DNA from: Verrucomicrobiota bacterium
GTDB lineage: Bacteria; Verrucomicrobiota; Kiritimatiellia; CAJWTS01
Assembly (NCBI GenBank): GCA_027623315.1
Contig: JAQBYD010000004.1
Location: 62,001 to 126,000 of the forward strand
DNA: 64,000 bases
Direction: 5' to 3'
Shown here: one piece after another, positions 17,507 through 28,134 of the stretch
How the letters are laid out: each line of letters opens with the position of its first letter
How positions within the stretch are numbered: position 1 is the first letter of the stretch
Translations under genes and position numbers: made by a program
Notes under the pieces: generated by a model
What the model was told of the DNA's origin: nothing
Databases searched by the model: none
Seen by the model: the letters and a program-made list of their open reading frames with translations, nothing else

Positions 17507-18208
17507 CTACGACCCGCGCGACGCTGAGATCTGCTCCTTGAGCCAATCGCGAAAGAAACGCCGCTGTTGTTCTTCGATCGGCGGCTCGTTCTGGTCGACG
17601 GGACGAGCGCCAAGGGGAATCTTAACGTCGCGAACTTCCCCCTTTTCGGACATCAATCTGAGCGTGACTTCGCTTCCTGGCCCGCGCGTCTTGATATAGG
17701 AGATCACCGCGTTGAGCGGGAACTTCTCCTGGTGCGTATAGCGACCATCGACCTTCACAATCAGCTCGTTCTGTTTCACTCCGTGCGCAATCGCGGGGTG
17801 TCCCGGCAGAACCTGGCGAATCGCGATCGGATGCACGGATTGACCATCGACGGTCTTGGGGATCGTGATCTGCTGCAGGCTGACGCCGAGAAATCCCTTC
17901 TTCTGCTGGAATAGATACTTGTCCACCATGGCGCGCAGGAGAGAACGCGCACGGTAGCGGACTTCGGGGTCTTGATGAACGAGGTACGTTCCCACGAGCT
18001 GCGTGATGACAAGATCGCGGTCGGTCTCTCCCTTGTGAAGCAGATTACTGCTGGCCTGTTCGCGCTGATCCCATGCGTCCGCACCGAGTTGCTCGATCAG
18101 GGTCAGGATCGTGTCGGCCTCGACATTGGCCACGGGCTCGAACTCCTGGGCGTGGGCGGCGCCAACCAGGAGGAGGAGTAGCAATGATATCGAGATCCGT
18201 GATTGCAT
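17507..18208 (-). CDS. Exported PDZ-domain protein
   Basis: Signal peptide MQSRISISLLLLLLVGAAHA; FLGVSLQQI...VLPGHPAIAHGVKQNELIVKVDGRYTHQ PDZ-like. Confidence 0.65.
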   Translation of the reverse strand: MQSRISISLLLLLLVGAAHAQEFEPVANVEADTILTLIEQLGADAWDQREQASSNLLHKGETDRDLVITQLVGTYLVHQDPEVRYRARSLLRAMVDKYLFQQKKGFLGVSLQQITIPKTVDGQSVHPIAIRQVLPGHPAIAHGVKQNELIVKVDGRYTHQEKFPLNAVISYIKTRGPGSEVTLRLMSEKGEVRDVKIPLGARPVDQNEPPIEEQQRRFFRDWLKEQISASRGS

Positions 18209-18274
18209 GACATACAGTCTACGCGCTTTGTCGCCTGCAGTTCAATAGCGTTCCGTAGCCAAGAAGGAGCATAG

Positions 18275-19525
18275 ATGAGTATTCCACAACCACTGGGCCT
18301 GCAGCCGAGTTTCGGATTCGGTGATCGGCTGGGCCTTGCGACTCCCGGTCACATTGAGGCCATGCGGCGGGAGCCTTCGTCGATCCGCGGGATTTTCGCG
18401 CAGCAGTCGATCCGCGAGATGACTCGCACGAAGCGCACGCCCACGGAGGTCATGTCCGCCGCGGCTACGGCTCTGCAAGAAGCGGGCTACCAGGGCGCGT
18501 GCGGGGCCGATGCGGATCACTTGAAGACGGAGGCCGATGTCGATATCACGGCGGCGGCAGGATTTGTCTTTTTTACGATCGACCCCTCCGAGCATGTGGA
18601 CGAGCGGGCGGATGACTACGATCAGAATGCCCTTCTCTCGCGATACGAGGACGACGTGCCCGCATGGGCAGGGCACTACATGGGTCAGACCGTGCAGGTT
18701 CCCGAAGGGCCGCAGATTCACTTTTCGAAGGAAACGGTGCAACGCGCCGTCGTCAAATATGGTCGTGCCATCGAGCACACGCTGAAACTCGCCGCGTACA
18801 TCGATTCGGCGACGACCGCTAACGGTGCGGACTACGAGATTGAGCTCAGTGTGGACGAGACGCCGCAGCCGACCACCCTCGCCGAGCATTACATCATCGC
18901 GGATCAGTGTCGCGTAGCCGGGATCAAGCTGGTTAGCCTGGCACCGCGCTACGTGGGGGACTTCGAGAAGGGGATCGACTACAAAGGTGACATCTCCGTC
19001 TTCGAGGCGTCGCTGAAGGATCATGCGGCGATCGCACGCGCGATGGGGCCCTATAAGCTGAGTCTGCATTCCGGGTCGGACAAGCTTTCGGTCTATGAGA
19101 CGTTCGCGCGAATCACCGGGGGGCTGTTTCACGTGAAGACCGCCGGGACGAGTTATCTCGAAGCGCTTCGTGTCGCGGCCCGGGAGGATGAGCCCCTGTT
19201 CCGGCGAATCGTCGGGTTCTCGAGGAACCGGTTCGACGAAGACAAGGCGACGTATCACATTTCCGCGGCACTGCACAAAGTCGCCTCGGCGGACGGGGTG
19301 GGTGATGCCGCTGAACTGGAGCGGCTCTACCTGGATGAGGATGACGGGCGCCAGATTCTGCACGTCACGTTCGGGTCCGTGCTGACCGATTCAGAACTCG
19401 GGCCGGCGCTTCGCGCAGTGCTTGAGGCCAATCCTGGTACGCACTGCGATGTCGTGGCAACGCATCTCGCGAAGCACCTCGCGGAGCTGAAGAAGGGCAT
19501 GCCCGATCACTCGGGCAGTTTGTAG
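18275..19525 (+). CDS. Tagaturonate epimerase (UxaE) family protein
   Basis: LGLQPSFGFGDRLGLATPGHIEAMRR...FAQQSIREMTRTKRTP...GACGADADHLKTEADVD...LHSGSDKLSVYE. Confidence 0.78.
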   Translation: MSIPQPLGLQPSFGFGDRLGLATPGHIEAMRREPSSIRGIFAQQSIREMTRTKRTPTEVMSAAATALQEAGYQGACGADADHLKTEADVDITAAAGFVFFTIDPSEHVDERADDYDQNALLSRYEDDVPAWAGHYMGQTVQVPEGPQIHFSKETVQRAVVKYGRAIEHTLKLAAYIDSATTANGADYEIELSVDETPQPTTLAEHYIIADQCRVAGIKLVSLAPRYVGDFEKGIDYKGDISVFEASLKDHAAIARAMGPYKLSLHSGSDKLSVYETFARITGGLFHVKTAGTSYLEALRVAAREDEPLFRRIVGFSRNRFDEDKATYHISAALHKVASADGVGDAAELERLYLDEDDGRQILHVTFGSVLTDSELGPALRAVLEANPGTHCDVVATHLAKHLAELKKGMPDHSGSL

Positions 19526-21531
19526 AGCAGCGTGCGGACGGGTGCGACGACCTCGAGGGTCACGGCTCCCGGCAGGTAGAGGCCAGCCGGTTCGCGATTC
19601 CACCAGAAACCGTCGGCTTTGCGGGACTCCACATCGCTGAAGGTATAGAGGAATCTGCGGCATCGGATATACTTGGGCGGAGCGTCCGGGAAGGGGTTGG
19701 TCGCGAGCAGTTCGAGAACGGCGGGCTGTCCTTCCAGGAGGCGCCGGATGAAAGCGCCGAACCAGAGGTTCCGTGGGCTGTCGTAAGGTCCAAGTGCCGC
19801 GAACCACATCTGCCAGTCGAGGCGGGGCTGATGCGGTGCCGCGAAGGAAGGGCGCCTCGCCAGGTCGCCCGGTTTCCACTTGAACTCGTACGGCTGCCAC
19901 GTTTCGAGGTCGTGGCTGCCTTCGATGATGATCTCCGGGCGAGCCTCGGTCATGTCGGCAAACAAGCCATAGCCATGCACGGCGAGCACGGGGTACGGCC
20001 GAATGAACGTTCGGCCACGATCGGCGGCCGTGAGGACTCCGCGCATCGCCCAGGATGGGCGAATTGGGCGAACGAGGCTTCGCATCGCGGGCTCGGTGCG
20101 GCGGATCTTGGAGATATATGCAAAATGGACGATCTTGGTATAGGTGGTGCCGAAGGAAATCGGCAGGATGATGACGGCGGCTGCGATCACGGCGGCGAGG
20201 TGTGGCACAAACAGGCAGAGCCAGCGCGGCGGGACACGTCCTTCCTCTGGTGGCGTAATTGCCCGGCGCAGACGGTGGGGCCACCGGGAATCGTCCACAA
20301 GGGGTATACACAGGGACAAGGTCAGCAGGTTGAAATACGTATAGTTGCCGGTTGCGGCGATCAGGACCTGCAGCAGCATGAGTCCCGCGCATCCGATGGT
20401 CCGCAGGCGGCGTGTGGTTAGGATCAGCACGGGGAATCCGATCTCGATGACGAACATCACGCCGCATGAAAGCTTCTGAAACCACGCCGGCAACTGGTGA
20501 GCGTACCAGCTCGTCCACGTGGGAATCGGCTGTGTCCAATAATGATACTGCAGTGCCGTGAGATTCCACCATACGTCGTCGTTGCTGATCAGTTTGACGA
20601 GTCCGGACTCAAGCGTCAGCCGAAACAGGAGCCACCATGTGAGCCAGATCACGATGCGCCGCGGAGGAGACTTGCGGGAGAGGCCCAGTCGCCACTGCAG
20701 TGGTGCCATCAAAGCGGCGAGCAGGCCGGTCTCCAGGAGGAGAATCTCCCATTGGTATCCCATGAATATCTGGCCGCTCACGACGAGGGACAAGTAGATG
20801 ATCCACAGCGCTATCAACGCCGGCATCGGGATCAACCCGAGGATCAGGATCACCGAGAGCAGGCTTCCGGCTCCGCAAAGCAAATGCAACGTGGCATCCG
20901 AGGGTGCGAGCCAGAGCAAGGTCGGAAGCCCCGAGTATGCGGCCGTGCCGACCTCGGCCCTGACGGCCTCGAGCATGGCGGTCGCGGGCATGATGCCGTC
21001 CTTTCCGATCAGGCCGTCGACCTGGGCCCAGAACGACAGGAAGGCGACCAGGTACACGATGCCCACGAGGCGCAGGAACACGGCTCGACTGATCAGGTAG
21101 GTTGAGGGGCCGTGTTGCTCACCTGCAAATACGTATCCGACCCGTGAAAGCAGATACCGGTTTGAGGCAACCCACTTGTAGCTGTGCTCCATGACCGACA
21201 TGAGACCCGGCGCGGTGCGGTAGAGCCATATCGGCAGGCTGCGCAGCATGGAGTACTTCAGGCACAGGCACACCGCTTCGGCGGCCTCCGTCACGCTGCC
21301 GTCGGTTTCGATGAATTGCACGGCGTTGCGGAACCGGTCCTCCGGGATTTCCGGGTAGAATTCGATGACATCCTGGTACGGGACGTACGACACGCGATCA
21401 CCGGTGAGGGCTTCCCAGCGACGGATCCAACGCCGGCAGAAACCGCAGTCACCGTCATAGACCATCAGCGGGCGACAGGGTTTTCGCTCGACAACTATGC
21501 TGGAGCTTGGCATCTGGGACGATCGTAGCAA
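19507..21531 (-). CDS. DCC-type thiol-disulfide oxidoreductase (DUF393) domain fused to lipase maturation factor-like membrane protein
   Basis: N-terminus LMVYDGDCGFCRRWIRRWEALTG (DxDCxxC); long multi-TM part with GYQWEILLLETG and C-terminal WQMWFAALGPYDSPRNLWFGAFIRRLLEG. Confidence 0.85.
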   Translation of the reverse strand: MLRSSQMPSSSIVVERKPCRPLMVYDGDCGFCRRWIRRWEALTGDRVSYVPYQDVIEFYPEIPEDRFRNAVQFIETDGSVTEAAEAVCLCLKYSMLRSLPIWLYRTAPGLMSVMEHSYKWVASNRYLLSRVGYVFAGEQHGPSTYLISRAVFLRLVGIVYLVAFLSFWAQVDGLIGKDGIMPATAMLEAVRAEVGTAAYSGLPTLLWLAPSDATLHLLCGAGSLLSVILILGLIPMPALIALWIIYLSLVVSGQIFMGYQWEILLLETGLLAALMAPLQWRLGLSRKSPPRRIVIWLTWWLLFRLTLESGLVKLISNDDVWWNLTALQYHYWTQPIPTWTSWYAHQLPAWFQKLSCGVMFVIEIGFPVLILTTRRLRTIGCAGLMLLQVLIAATGNYTYFNLLTLSLCIPLVDDSRWPHRLRRAITPPEEGRVPPRWLCLFVPHLAAVIAAAVIILPISFGTTYTKIVHFAYISKIRRTEPAMRSLVRPIRPSWAMRGVLTAADRGRTFIRPYPVLAVHGYGLFADMTEARPEIIIEGSHDLETWQPYEFKWKPGDLARRPSFAAPHQPRLDWQMWFAALGPYDSPRNLWFGAFIRRLLEGQPAVLELLATNPFPDAPPKYIRCRRFLYTFSDVESRKADGFWWNREPAGLYLPGAVTLEVVAPVRTLLYKLPE

Positions 21532-21579
21532 TGGTCCGGGCGATTTTCGACTGGAGAGTTTGGAATAAGGAGTTCAATC

Positions 21580-22179
21580 ATGAGTCCATACGACGGTACG
21601 CGGATATACGAGATCGTGACACGACTGGAGGCGCGCGAGGCTACACCGGTGCTGGAGCCGAAACGGGCCTGGGATCCTGATCTGACGGTAGAGATTCACG
21701 GTGCCTCTATACCCGATCTCTTCGGTGAGCGGGTCGTTGTTGACGTGATGTGCGCCGAATGCGTGCGCAGCGGTCTCCTGCTCTGGAACGACGCGCTAGA
21801 CGCGTCGCACGTGGTCTCGCAGTCGATCGACACGACGACCGGTAGTTACTGGCATGGGATCATGCATCGTCGCGAACCCGACTACGGCAATTCGAAGTAC
21901 TGGTTTCGGAATGTCGGGACCCACGAGACCATGAGCGGTCTCCCGGGAGCGGCGTTGACGATCGCGGATGCGATGGGAAACGGGTCTGATGCGCTCAACG
22001 GATTCAAGCAGGCCCTGGCGGGCGACACGGCTTGGGACCCCTACCGTTTTGTTGACTGGTGCGAGTCGGCGGCGGCCGGACGAATAAGTGAGGACGCTAT
22101 CGCGCTGTTGCGGAGCATACAACTCGCCGAAATCCGAGCATTGCTTGAGTACTCGTTCTCGTGTGCCTGTCGCGAATAG
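21580..22179 (+). CDS. Conserved hypothetical protein
   Basis: Long ORF; motif YWHGIMHRREPDYGNSKYWFRNVGTHE; codon usage like neighbours. Confidence 0.6.
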   Translation: MSPYDGTRIYEIVTRLEAREATPVLEPKRAWDPDLTVEIHGASIPDLFGERVVVDVMCAECVRSGLLLWNDALDASHVVSQSIDTTTGSYWHGIMHRREPDYGNSKYWFRNVGTHETMSGLPGAALTIADAMGNGSDALNGFKQALAGDTAWDPYRFVDWCESAAAGRISEDAIALLRSIQLAEIRALLEYSFSCACRE

Positions 22180-22201
22180 GGCCGCTTCGCTGACACGCCG
22201 C

Positions 22202-23203
22202 CTATAGCTTCGCCAGGAACCGCTGCTCGGGAAAGTAGCGCCCCGGACAGACCGTGGGCTTGGTGTTGATTGCCCGGTGGGTCCGGACGGCGTCCTTCGA
22301 AAGCCGCGTTCGATGCATCAGGTAGTGCGTGAGCTGGCTCAAGCTATCGAGTTGCTTGGCGGAAGGCGGCGCATTGTCGAAGTTCCCAATCAGGCAGATC
22401 CCGATGCTTTCGCTGTTCAGGTGGTCAGATGCGAGGTGTCCGCCATCGAGTTGCCGGTTCCATCGGTCTCCGACATCGATTTGACCGTGACTCATGCCGT
22501 TGCCATTGCCGATCACGAAGTGATAGGCAAGTCCGTTCTCCATGTGGCGGCCCTCGCGGTGATAGCGGTCGATTCCTTCGCTGGTGCCGGCGCGCGACGC
22601 GCTGTGGTGGATCACAATGTACCGCCAGCGGCGAGGTTTGACGGGCGTTCGGTCCAAGTGGCGCCACAGAGAGGAGAAGTTCTGGAGCGAGGGTTGTCCC
22701 GCGGGTTGAGCCTTGCGGGGTGCCGGTGGGTCGGCCGGGCGTGTGTGCACGATGGAGGTCGTCGCCGTTGCCGGCGAGGGTTGGGGCGCGGAGTGCACCG
22801 CGGCGGTCTGCGCCTGGTCGACTTGGTCCGGAATGGAGAGGGTTTGTCCGATCAGTATGAGGTCGGGGTTTCGGATTCCGTTGTGTTTGCTCAGCTTGGC
22901 GGCCGAGACGTCGAAGCGGTTCGCAATCGTCTCCATGGAGTCGCCCGCTTGGACGGTATAGGTGGAGAGTTGCCGGGCGTGTGGTGGGATTCGGAGTTTT
23001 TGTCCGATCGAAAGGGTCTCGCCGAGGGAGATTCCGTTGAAGCGGGCGATTTCCAGGGCGGTCACGTCATAGCGGCGCGAGACGGCTGAGAGCGTGTCGC
23101 CCTTGCGGACCATATAGACTTTGGCAACCACCAGGTCAGGCGCCAGGAGGAGCATGGCCAGGAACAGAATCTGAATGGGCGATGGAGTGGAATATTTACT
23201 CAT
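22202..23203 (-). CDS. LysM-domain N-acetylmuramoyl-L-alanine amidase / PGRP-type protein
   Basis: Two LysM repeats (YMVRKGDTLSAVSRRYDVT, YTVQAGDSMETIANRFDVS) and amidase YIVIHHSASRAGT...GLAYHFVIGNGNGM. Confidence 0.88.
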   Translation of the reverse strand: MSKYSTPSPIQILFLAMLLLAPDLVVAKVYMVRKGDTLSAVSRRYDVTALEIARFNGISLGETLSIGQKLRIPPHARQLSTYTVQAGDSMETIANRFDVSAAKLSKHNGIRNPDLILIGQTLSIPDQVDQAQTAAVHSAPQPSPATATTSIVHTRPADPPAPRKAQPAGQPSLQNFSSLWRHLDRTPVKPRRWRYIVIHHSASRAGTSEGIDRYHREGRHMENGLAYHFVIGNGNGMSHGQIDVGDRWNRQLDGGHLASDHLNSESIGICLIGNFDNAPPSAKQLDSLSQLTHYLMHRTRLSKDAVRTHRAINTKPTVCPGRYFPEQRFLAKL

Positions 23204-23310
23204 TGGCGGGGAATTCCCAAAACGGCGTCACGTCTTGACGGACGGAAATCATGTGCTGAAATCCCAGCCAAAGTAAAGGGATATCCTCCGTCCGAATTGG
23301 AGTCTTCCAG

Positions 23311-25152
23311 CTACGATATCTGGGCCGCGAGCTGTCGGTGATACTCGGCGACAATGTCGCTGTGACTCAGAACGCCCTTCAAGTGCCTGTCTTCGATGTT
23401 GTCCACGACGGCAAGTTCATCGAGCTGGCTCTCCTGCATGCGCCGTACCGCGGCCATCAGAGATTCCTCTTCGGTGACGACGACCGGTGGTGAAGCCATG
23501 TCTTCGGCGATAATCACGCTTGCGAGACCGCCCTGCTGCTTGATCATCGAGCGTAGCTCGCGTCCCCGAATCAGCCCGACGACCCGATTCTCGTCGTCGA
23601 CGACCGGAAGGCAGGACTGCTCCGAGTCCGCGAAGTGGAGCAACAGGTCCTGCAGCAGCGCGTGAGTGGGCACGCTGATCATCTCCTTGCGCTTCGCCTC
23701 GGACTCGGCTTCGCGCACGCTGATGTTCTTCAGTACCGCTTCCATCATGTCGCCACGGTGGACCGGTGCGTCGAAGCGGCTTTTGATCTGTTTTTCGTAG
23801 AGCGACGAACGTTGCAGAAGTAGATATGCGATCATGCAGACCCACATGGATGGAACCAGCAGGTGGTAGTTGCCGGTCATCTCGCTGACCATGATCACGG
23901 TTGAAATCGGGGTATTTGCCGCCGCGGCGAAGAATCCGGCCATCCCGACGATCACGAACGCACCCGGCTGTATGTTCATGCCGGGGAAGACCTGCTCCAT
24001 GATCAGTCCGATCATGCCCCCAAGCGCTCCGCCGATCACCATGGCCGGACCGAATACACCGCCGCTGCCTCCCGAACCGATGGAGAACGATGTCGTAGCG
24101 ATCTTCGCAATGAACACCAAAAAGAGCATCTTCACGCCGATGTGAAAGCTGACGCCGAACTGCTGCTCGAGGCCGTGCTGCAGGTCGCTGCCGACAACGA
24201 GCGCCTTCTGAACGGTTCCGTAGCCCGTGCCGAGGGCCTGCGGTATGAAAAACCCGATCATGCCTACGATCAATCCGCCGAGGGCCGGGGCGAGGTAACG
24301 CGGAATGGGAAGTCTACGGAAGATTCTGCGGACCCCATAAAAGCTGGCGATATAGAGCCATGCGCCCGCGGCGACGGCGAGCGCCAGAACGAGATAGGGG
24401 ATCAGTTGGATGGGGTGATTAAACGAGAAGTCAGGCGTGACGAAGAGTGGCTCCCACCCGAAACGGGTAGCGAACACGGCGTACGCGAGGATCGACGCAA
24501 TGATCGACGGGATGATCACTTCGTACTCGAGATCCAGTTCCCTGTAGAGCACTTCGGCCGCAAAAAGGGCTCCCGCCATCGGAGCATGAAAGATCGCCCC
24601 GATTCCCGAGGCCATCCCGGCGACCATCAGGATGCGCCTTTCGCGGGCTCCGAGTCCGAGCCGGGCGGCAACCATGGAACCGACACCGGCGCCGATCTGC
24701 GCGATAGGCCCTTCACGTCCACCGGATCCTCCGCTGCCGATGGTGAGCGCGGATGCGACGGCCTTGATGAAAGGGACGCGGGCGCGGACGCGTCCTTCAT
24801 TGTGGTGGTAGGCTTCGATCGCCGCATCGGTGCCGTGTCCTTCGGCCTCCGGCGCAAAGAAGTAAACCAGCATGCCACCGACGAATCCTCCGAACATTGG
24901 TAGTACGAGGAGTACCCAGCGGCGCGACGGTGCATCGTTGAATACCGTGTGATATAGCGGCGGTTCTCCGCCCGGCCCCGGCGGCGAGTAACCTGCCAGT
25001 CCGACCAGCATTCCGTGCCTGGCGGCATCCAGGAGCGTATAAAACAGGATAGCTCCGAGACCCGACAGCAACCCGATCAGAGCGCTCAGCAGCACAAGGT
25101 GGAGCAGGGCATAGTTCCCGGCGGATGGTTTCAGGTACGATGGCAATTTCAT
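23311..25152 (-). CDS. ClC-family chloride channel/antiporter with C-terminal CBS domains
   Basis: GSGGSGGREGPIAQIGAGVGS, GSGGSGGVFGPAMVIGGALGG; CBS-like VVDDENRVVGLIRGRELRS. Confidence 0.95.
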   Translation of the reverse strand: MKLPSYLKPSAGNYALLHLVLLSALIGLLSGLGAILFYTLLDAARHGMLVGLAGYSPPGPGGEPPLYHTVFNDAPSRRWVLLVLPMFGGFVGGMLVYFFAPEAEGHGTDAAIEAYHHNEGRVRARVPFIKAVASALTIGSGGSGGREGPIAQIGAGVGSMVAARLGLGARERRILMVAGMASGIGAIFHAPMAGALFAAEVLYRELDLEYEVIIPSIIASILAYAVFATRFGWEPLFVTPDFSFNHPIQLIPYLVLALAVAAGAWLYIASFYGVRRIFRRLPIPRYLAPALGGLIVGMIGFFIPQALGTGYGTVQKALVVGSDLQHGLEQQFGVSFHIGVKMLFLVFIAKIATTSFSIGSGGSGGVFGPAMVIGGALGGMIGLIMEQVFPGMNIQPGAFVIVGMAGFFAAAANTPISTVIMVSEMTGNYHLLVPSMWVCMIAYLLLQRSSLYEKQIKSRFDAPVHRGDMMEAVLKNISVREAESEAKRKEMISVPTHALLQDLLLHFADSEQSCLPVVDDENRVVGLIRGRELRSMIKQQGGLASVIIAEDMASPPVVVTEEESLMAAVRRMQESQLDELAVVDNIEDRHLKGVLSHSDIVAEYHRQLAAQIS

Positions 25153-25529
25153 GTGAGACGGATGAGAGGACCCGGGCGAGAGAAGCCGCCCTTTCTATAC
25201 GGCGCGAGGGTACCCCGCAAGCTGAAAAGGGCACAATGCTGCCGGGCCGCGGGAAGTAATACACCATACCTTGTATTCGTTATCTCTTGCAGATTCTCGT
25301 TCGTGCGAGGGCATGTTAGGGGTGCCACGTTCCTGGCATTTGCGAAGTTTTCCGTATCCAAAATGATCCCGTGGGCTTACGATGGGCATAACGTCGCGGC
25401 GATATGCGGTCGGTGAATTTGCGTGGGGTCAGAAAATGAATAGCCAGTTTGCGCGCGACATTGCGGGGTCGCTGTACCGTTCGTTGGTGTCGAGACGCAC
25501 ACGGGTCTGCTCGTCAGGAACTCCGAAGC

Positions 25530-27452
25530 ATGACCGTTCCCGACGTCATATCCCTGATCGTGGTCGGCCTGCTCTTGAGCGCGTTGGCGTGGCGATCGTT
25601 CTGTGCGGAGCGAGGAGGAAGCGCGCTCCAGGACCCCATCCTCGCCGGTATCGCTATTGCCGGCGTCACGCTGTGCCTATGGTACGGCCTGCGCAGCCAC
25701 GACGATCGGCAACGGCTGAATGAGACCAACCGCGTTGCGCATACCCTGGGAGTCGTGGCCAGAAATGATCTGTATTCCCGGATGCATGGCTTGGAGCGAA
25801 TGGCCGCGCGATGGGAGCACCGCGCGGGTACCCCCGAAGACGAGTGGCGCAACGATGCCGCCCGACACTTTGAGGACCAGCCGGGTTACCAGGCTCTCGG
25901 CTGGGTTGATTCTACGTACCACCTGCGATGGATTGAGCCAATCGTCGGGAACGAACAGGCGCTTAGTCTCGATCTGGCGTTTGAGGCGAGGCGGCGGCAG
26001 GCGTTAGAGACCGCACGCGATCAAAAGCGAGTCGTGGTGACCCCGGTCGTCGACTTGGTCCAGGGAGGCAAAGGGTTGGCGATCTATGTACCCGTTTTCG
26101 TGGATGGGGAGTTCGATGGTTTCGTTGAGGGTGTTCTTCGGATTGGGGTGTGGCTCGGCGCGGTGCTGGAAAAGGCCTATCCGGGATACGGCACGGAAAT
26201 TGCCCATGATGACGTGCTGCTCTACACGGCGCTGCCGGGCGAAAGAGACGACCCCACGGAAGTCGCGACGAGCGAGATTGGAATTTTTGGTCAACTTTGG
26301 ACGATCGGGGCGTGGCCGGGAGCGCGAGTGAGGGCCGAAAGCGGTACGACCCTCCCCGAACTCGTGCTGGTACTCGGCCTGGTGCTGGCCCTTGTCACCG
26401 GGTGGACGGTATATGCGCAGCAGACCGCACGGGGACGCGCGGTGCAGTTACGTGCGATTGGGGATGCGTCACCAGACCTCATCCTGGTGCTCGATGAGGA
26501 CGGACGATATCGGGAGATTCTGACGACGCGCGACGAACTGCTGGTGCAGCCGGCCAAGGACCTGATCGGAAAGCGGCTGCATGATGTCTTTCCGAAAGAA
26601 GTGGCGGACTTCTTCCTGAACGCGGTGCGCACGGCGATCGATGCCGGTGACCCCACCCAGTTCGAGTATGAGCTGGATGTGTCGGCGGGCAAGAGGGTCT
26701 TTGAGGCCCGCCTCTCCGCCGTGAAGGGCCTCATCGGCGGGAAAGAGGCGGCCGTCTTGATCAGCCGGGATATTACGACACGCCGAGGTCTCGAAGAGAA
26801 GATTCTCGACGCTGAGGTCCAGGAGCGCGAACGCATCGCGCGGGATCTTCATGATGGCCTGGGCCAGGAACTGACCGCGATCGAGCTTATGGCGGAGGGG
26901 CTTGAGCAGAGATTGGCGGACAAGGCGTCGGACGAGGCCGTCCATGCCGCGTCGATATCGGCAGCGGCGAGCAATGCCCTGGCGCGAACGCGAGCGATTG
27001 TACGAGGCGTGCTTCCCTATGGCGTTGAATCAGATGGCTTGTTAGGCGGACTTTTAGGCCTTGCGTCGAGCATGGAGAATTTGTATGGCGTTAAGTGCCG
27101 AATCGAAAACGACGGCGAGATGAACCATATCGGAGCAGAAATTCAAACGCAGATCTACCGTGTTGTCCAGGAAGCCGCCACGAACGCTGTTCGACATGGC
27201 AAGGCCCATGAGGTGGCGATTGATTTGTACCGGCGCAACGGTGATCTGGTCGTGTCGGTCAAAGATGACGGATGCGGCTTCAGCGATGGTTCCCACGTTC
27301 ACAAAACGTCCGGCACCGGGTTGCGCATCATGAGTCACCGTGTGCAATCGCTTGGCGGATCACTCGACATTAGCCACCCCGAAGATGGGGGCACGTTGTT
27401 AACGTGCACCATACCTGTCGGAGTGGATGAATCATCACAGGAGACGGGATAG
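25530..27452 (+). CDS. Sensor histidine kinase (CHASE-like sensor, PAS, HisKA_3/NarX type)
   Basis: ERERIARDLHDGLGQELTAIELMAEGLEQ, ATNAVRHGKAHEVAIDL, DDGCGFSDG. Confidence 0.9.
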   Translation: MTVPDVISLIVVGLLLSALAWRSFCAERGGSALQDPILAGIAIAGVTLCLWYGLRSHDDRQRLNETNRVAHTLGVVARNDLYSRMHGLERMAARWEHRAGTPEDEWRNDAARHFEDQPGYQALGWVDSTYHLRWIEPIVGNEQALSLDLAFEARRRQALETARDQKRVVVTPVVDLVQGGKGLAIYVPVFVDGEFDGFVEGVLRIGVWLGAVLEKAYPGYGTEIAHDDVLLYTALPGERDDPTEVATSEIGIFGQLWTIGAWPGARVRAESGTTLPELVLVLGLVLALVTGWTVYAQQTARGRAVQLRAIGDASPDLILVLDEDGRYREILTTRDELLVQPAKDLIGKRLHDVFPKEVADFFLNAVRTAIDAGDPTQFEYELDVSAGKRVFEARLSAVKGLIGGKEAAVLISRDITTRRGLEEKILDAEVQERERIARDLHDGLGQELTAIELMAEGLEQRLADKASDEAVHAASISAAASNALARTRAIVRGVLPYGVESDGLLGGLLGLASSMENLYGVKCRIENDGEMNHIGAEIQTQIYRVVQEAATNAVRHGKAHEVAIDLYRRNGDLVVSVKDDGCGFSDGSHVHKTSGTGLRIMSHRVQSLGGSLDISHPEDGGTLLTCTIPVGVDESSQETG

Positions 27453-27456
27453 GATC

Positions 27457-28134
27457 ATGAACGCGACAGCGAAATCGAGCAGCACGGTCAATGTTTTCTT
27501 GGTCGATGACCATGCGATCGTGCGGGATGGCCTCAGGCTGCTCGTCGAGTCGCAGGATGACATGAAGGTGTGTGGCGAGGCCGAATGTCCGGAGGAGGCG
27601 CTGCGTCGGATCGGCCGCGCGGACGCGAACCTGCTGGTGGCCGATCTGAAGTACAACAACGGTAGCGGGATGGAATTCATCAGGGAGCTCAAAGCACGCT
27701 ACCCGGAGGTCCGTGTCCTGGTGCTGTCGATGCACGAAGAGAGTGCTTACGCCGAGCGAACGCTTCGCGCCGGTGCGAGTGGCTACGTGATGAAGAGCGG
27801 ACTACGCGGAACTCTCCTGGAAGCCATTCGGGAGATCATGGACGGGCGGATTTACCTGAGCGAGCGCATGAAAGACATGATTGTACGTCGTTCCGCGTCG
27901 GGCGTAGTAGACCCGCCAGGGTCTGGAGTCGATGATCTGAGTAACCGTGAACTCGAAGTTTTCGATTTGCTTGGATCCGGTGCGAGCAGCCGTGAAGTTG
28001 CCGACCAACTCGAAGTTAGCGTGCGTACGGTGCATACGCATCGCGAACGCATCAAGCAGAAGCTGGGACTTGCCAATAGCGCCGAGTTGATGCAGCGCGC
28101 CGTAGCGTGGGTCCTTAAATCCGACGTGCAGTAG
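27457..28134 (+). CDS. NarL/LuxR-type response regulator
   Basis: VFLVDDHAIVRDGLRLLVES...LSNRELEVFDLLGSGASSREVADQLEVSVRTVHTHRERIKQKL. Confidence 0.95.
   Translation: MNATAKSSSTVNVFLVDDHAIVRDGLRLLVESQDDMKVCGEAECPEEALRRIGRADANLLVADLKYNNGSGMEFIRELKARYPEVRVLVLSMHEESAYAERTLRAGASGYVMKSGLRGTLLEAIREIMDGRIYLSERMKDMIVRRSASGVVDPPGSGVDDLSNRELEVFDLLGSGASSREVADQLEVSVRTVHTHRERIKQKLGLANSAELMQRAVAWVLKSDVQ

Noticed and set aside
24142-24903. 253-aa + strand ORF, charge-rich
   Set aside because: Antisense to the ClC channel gene.
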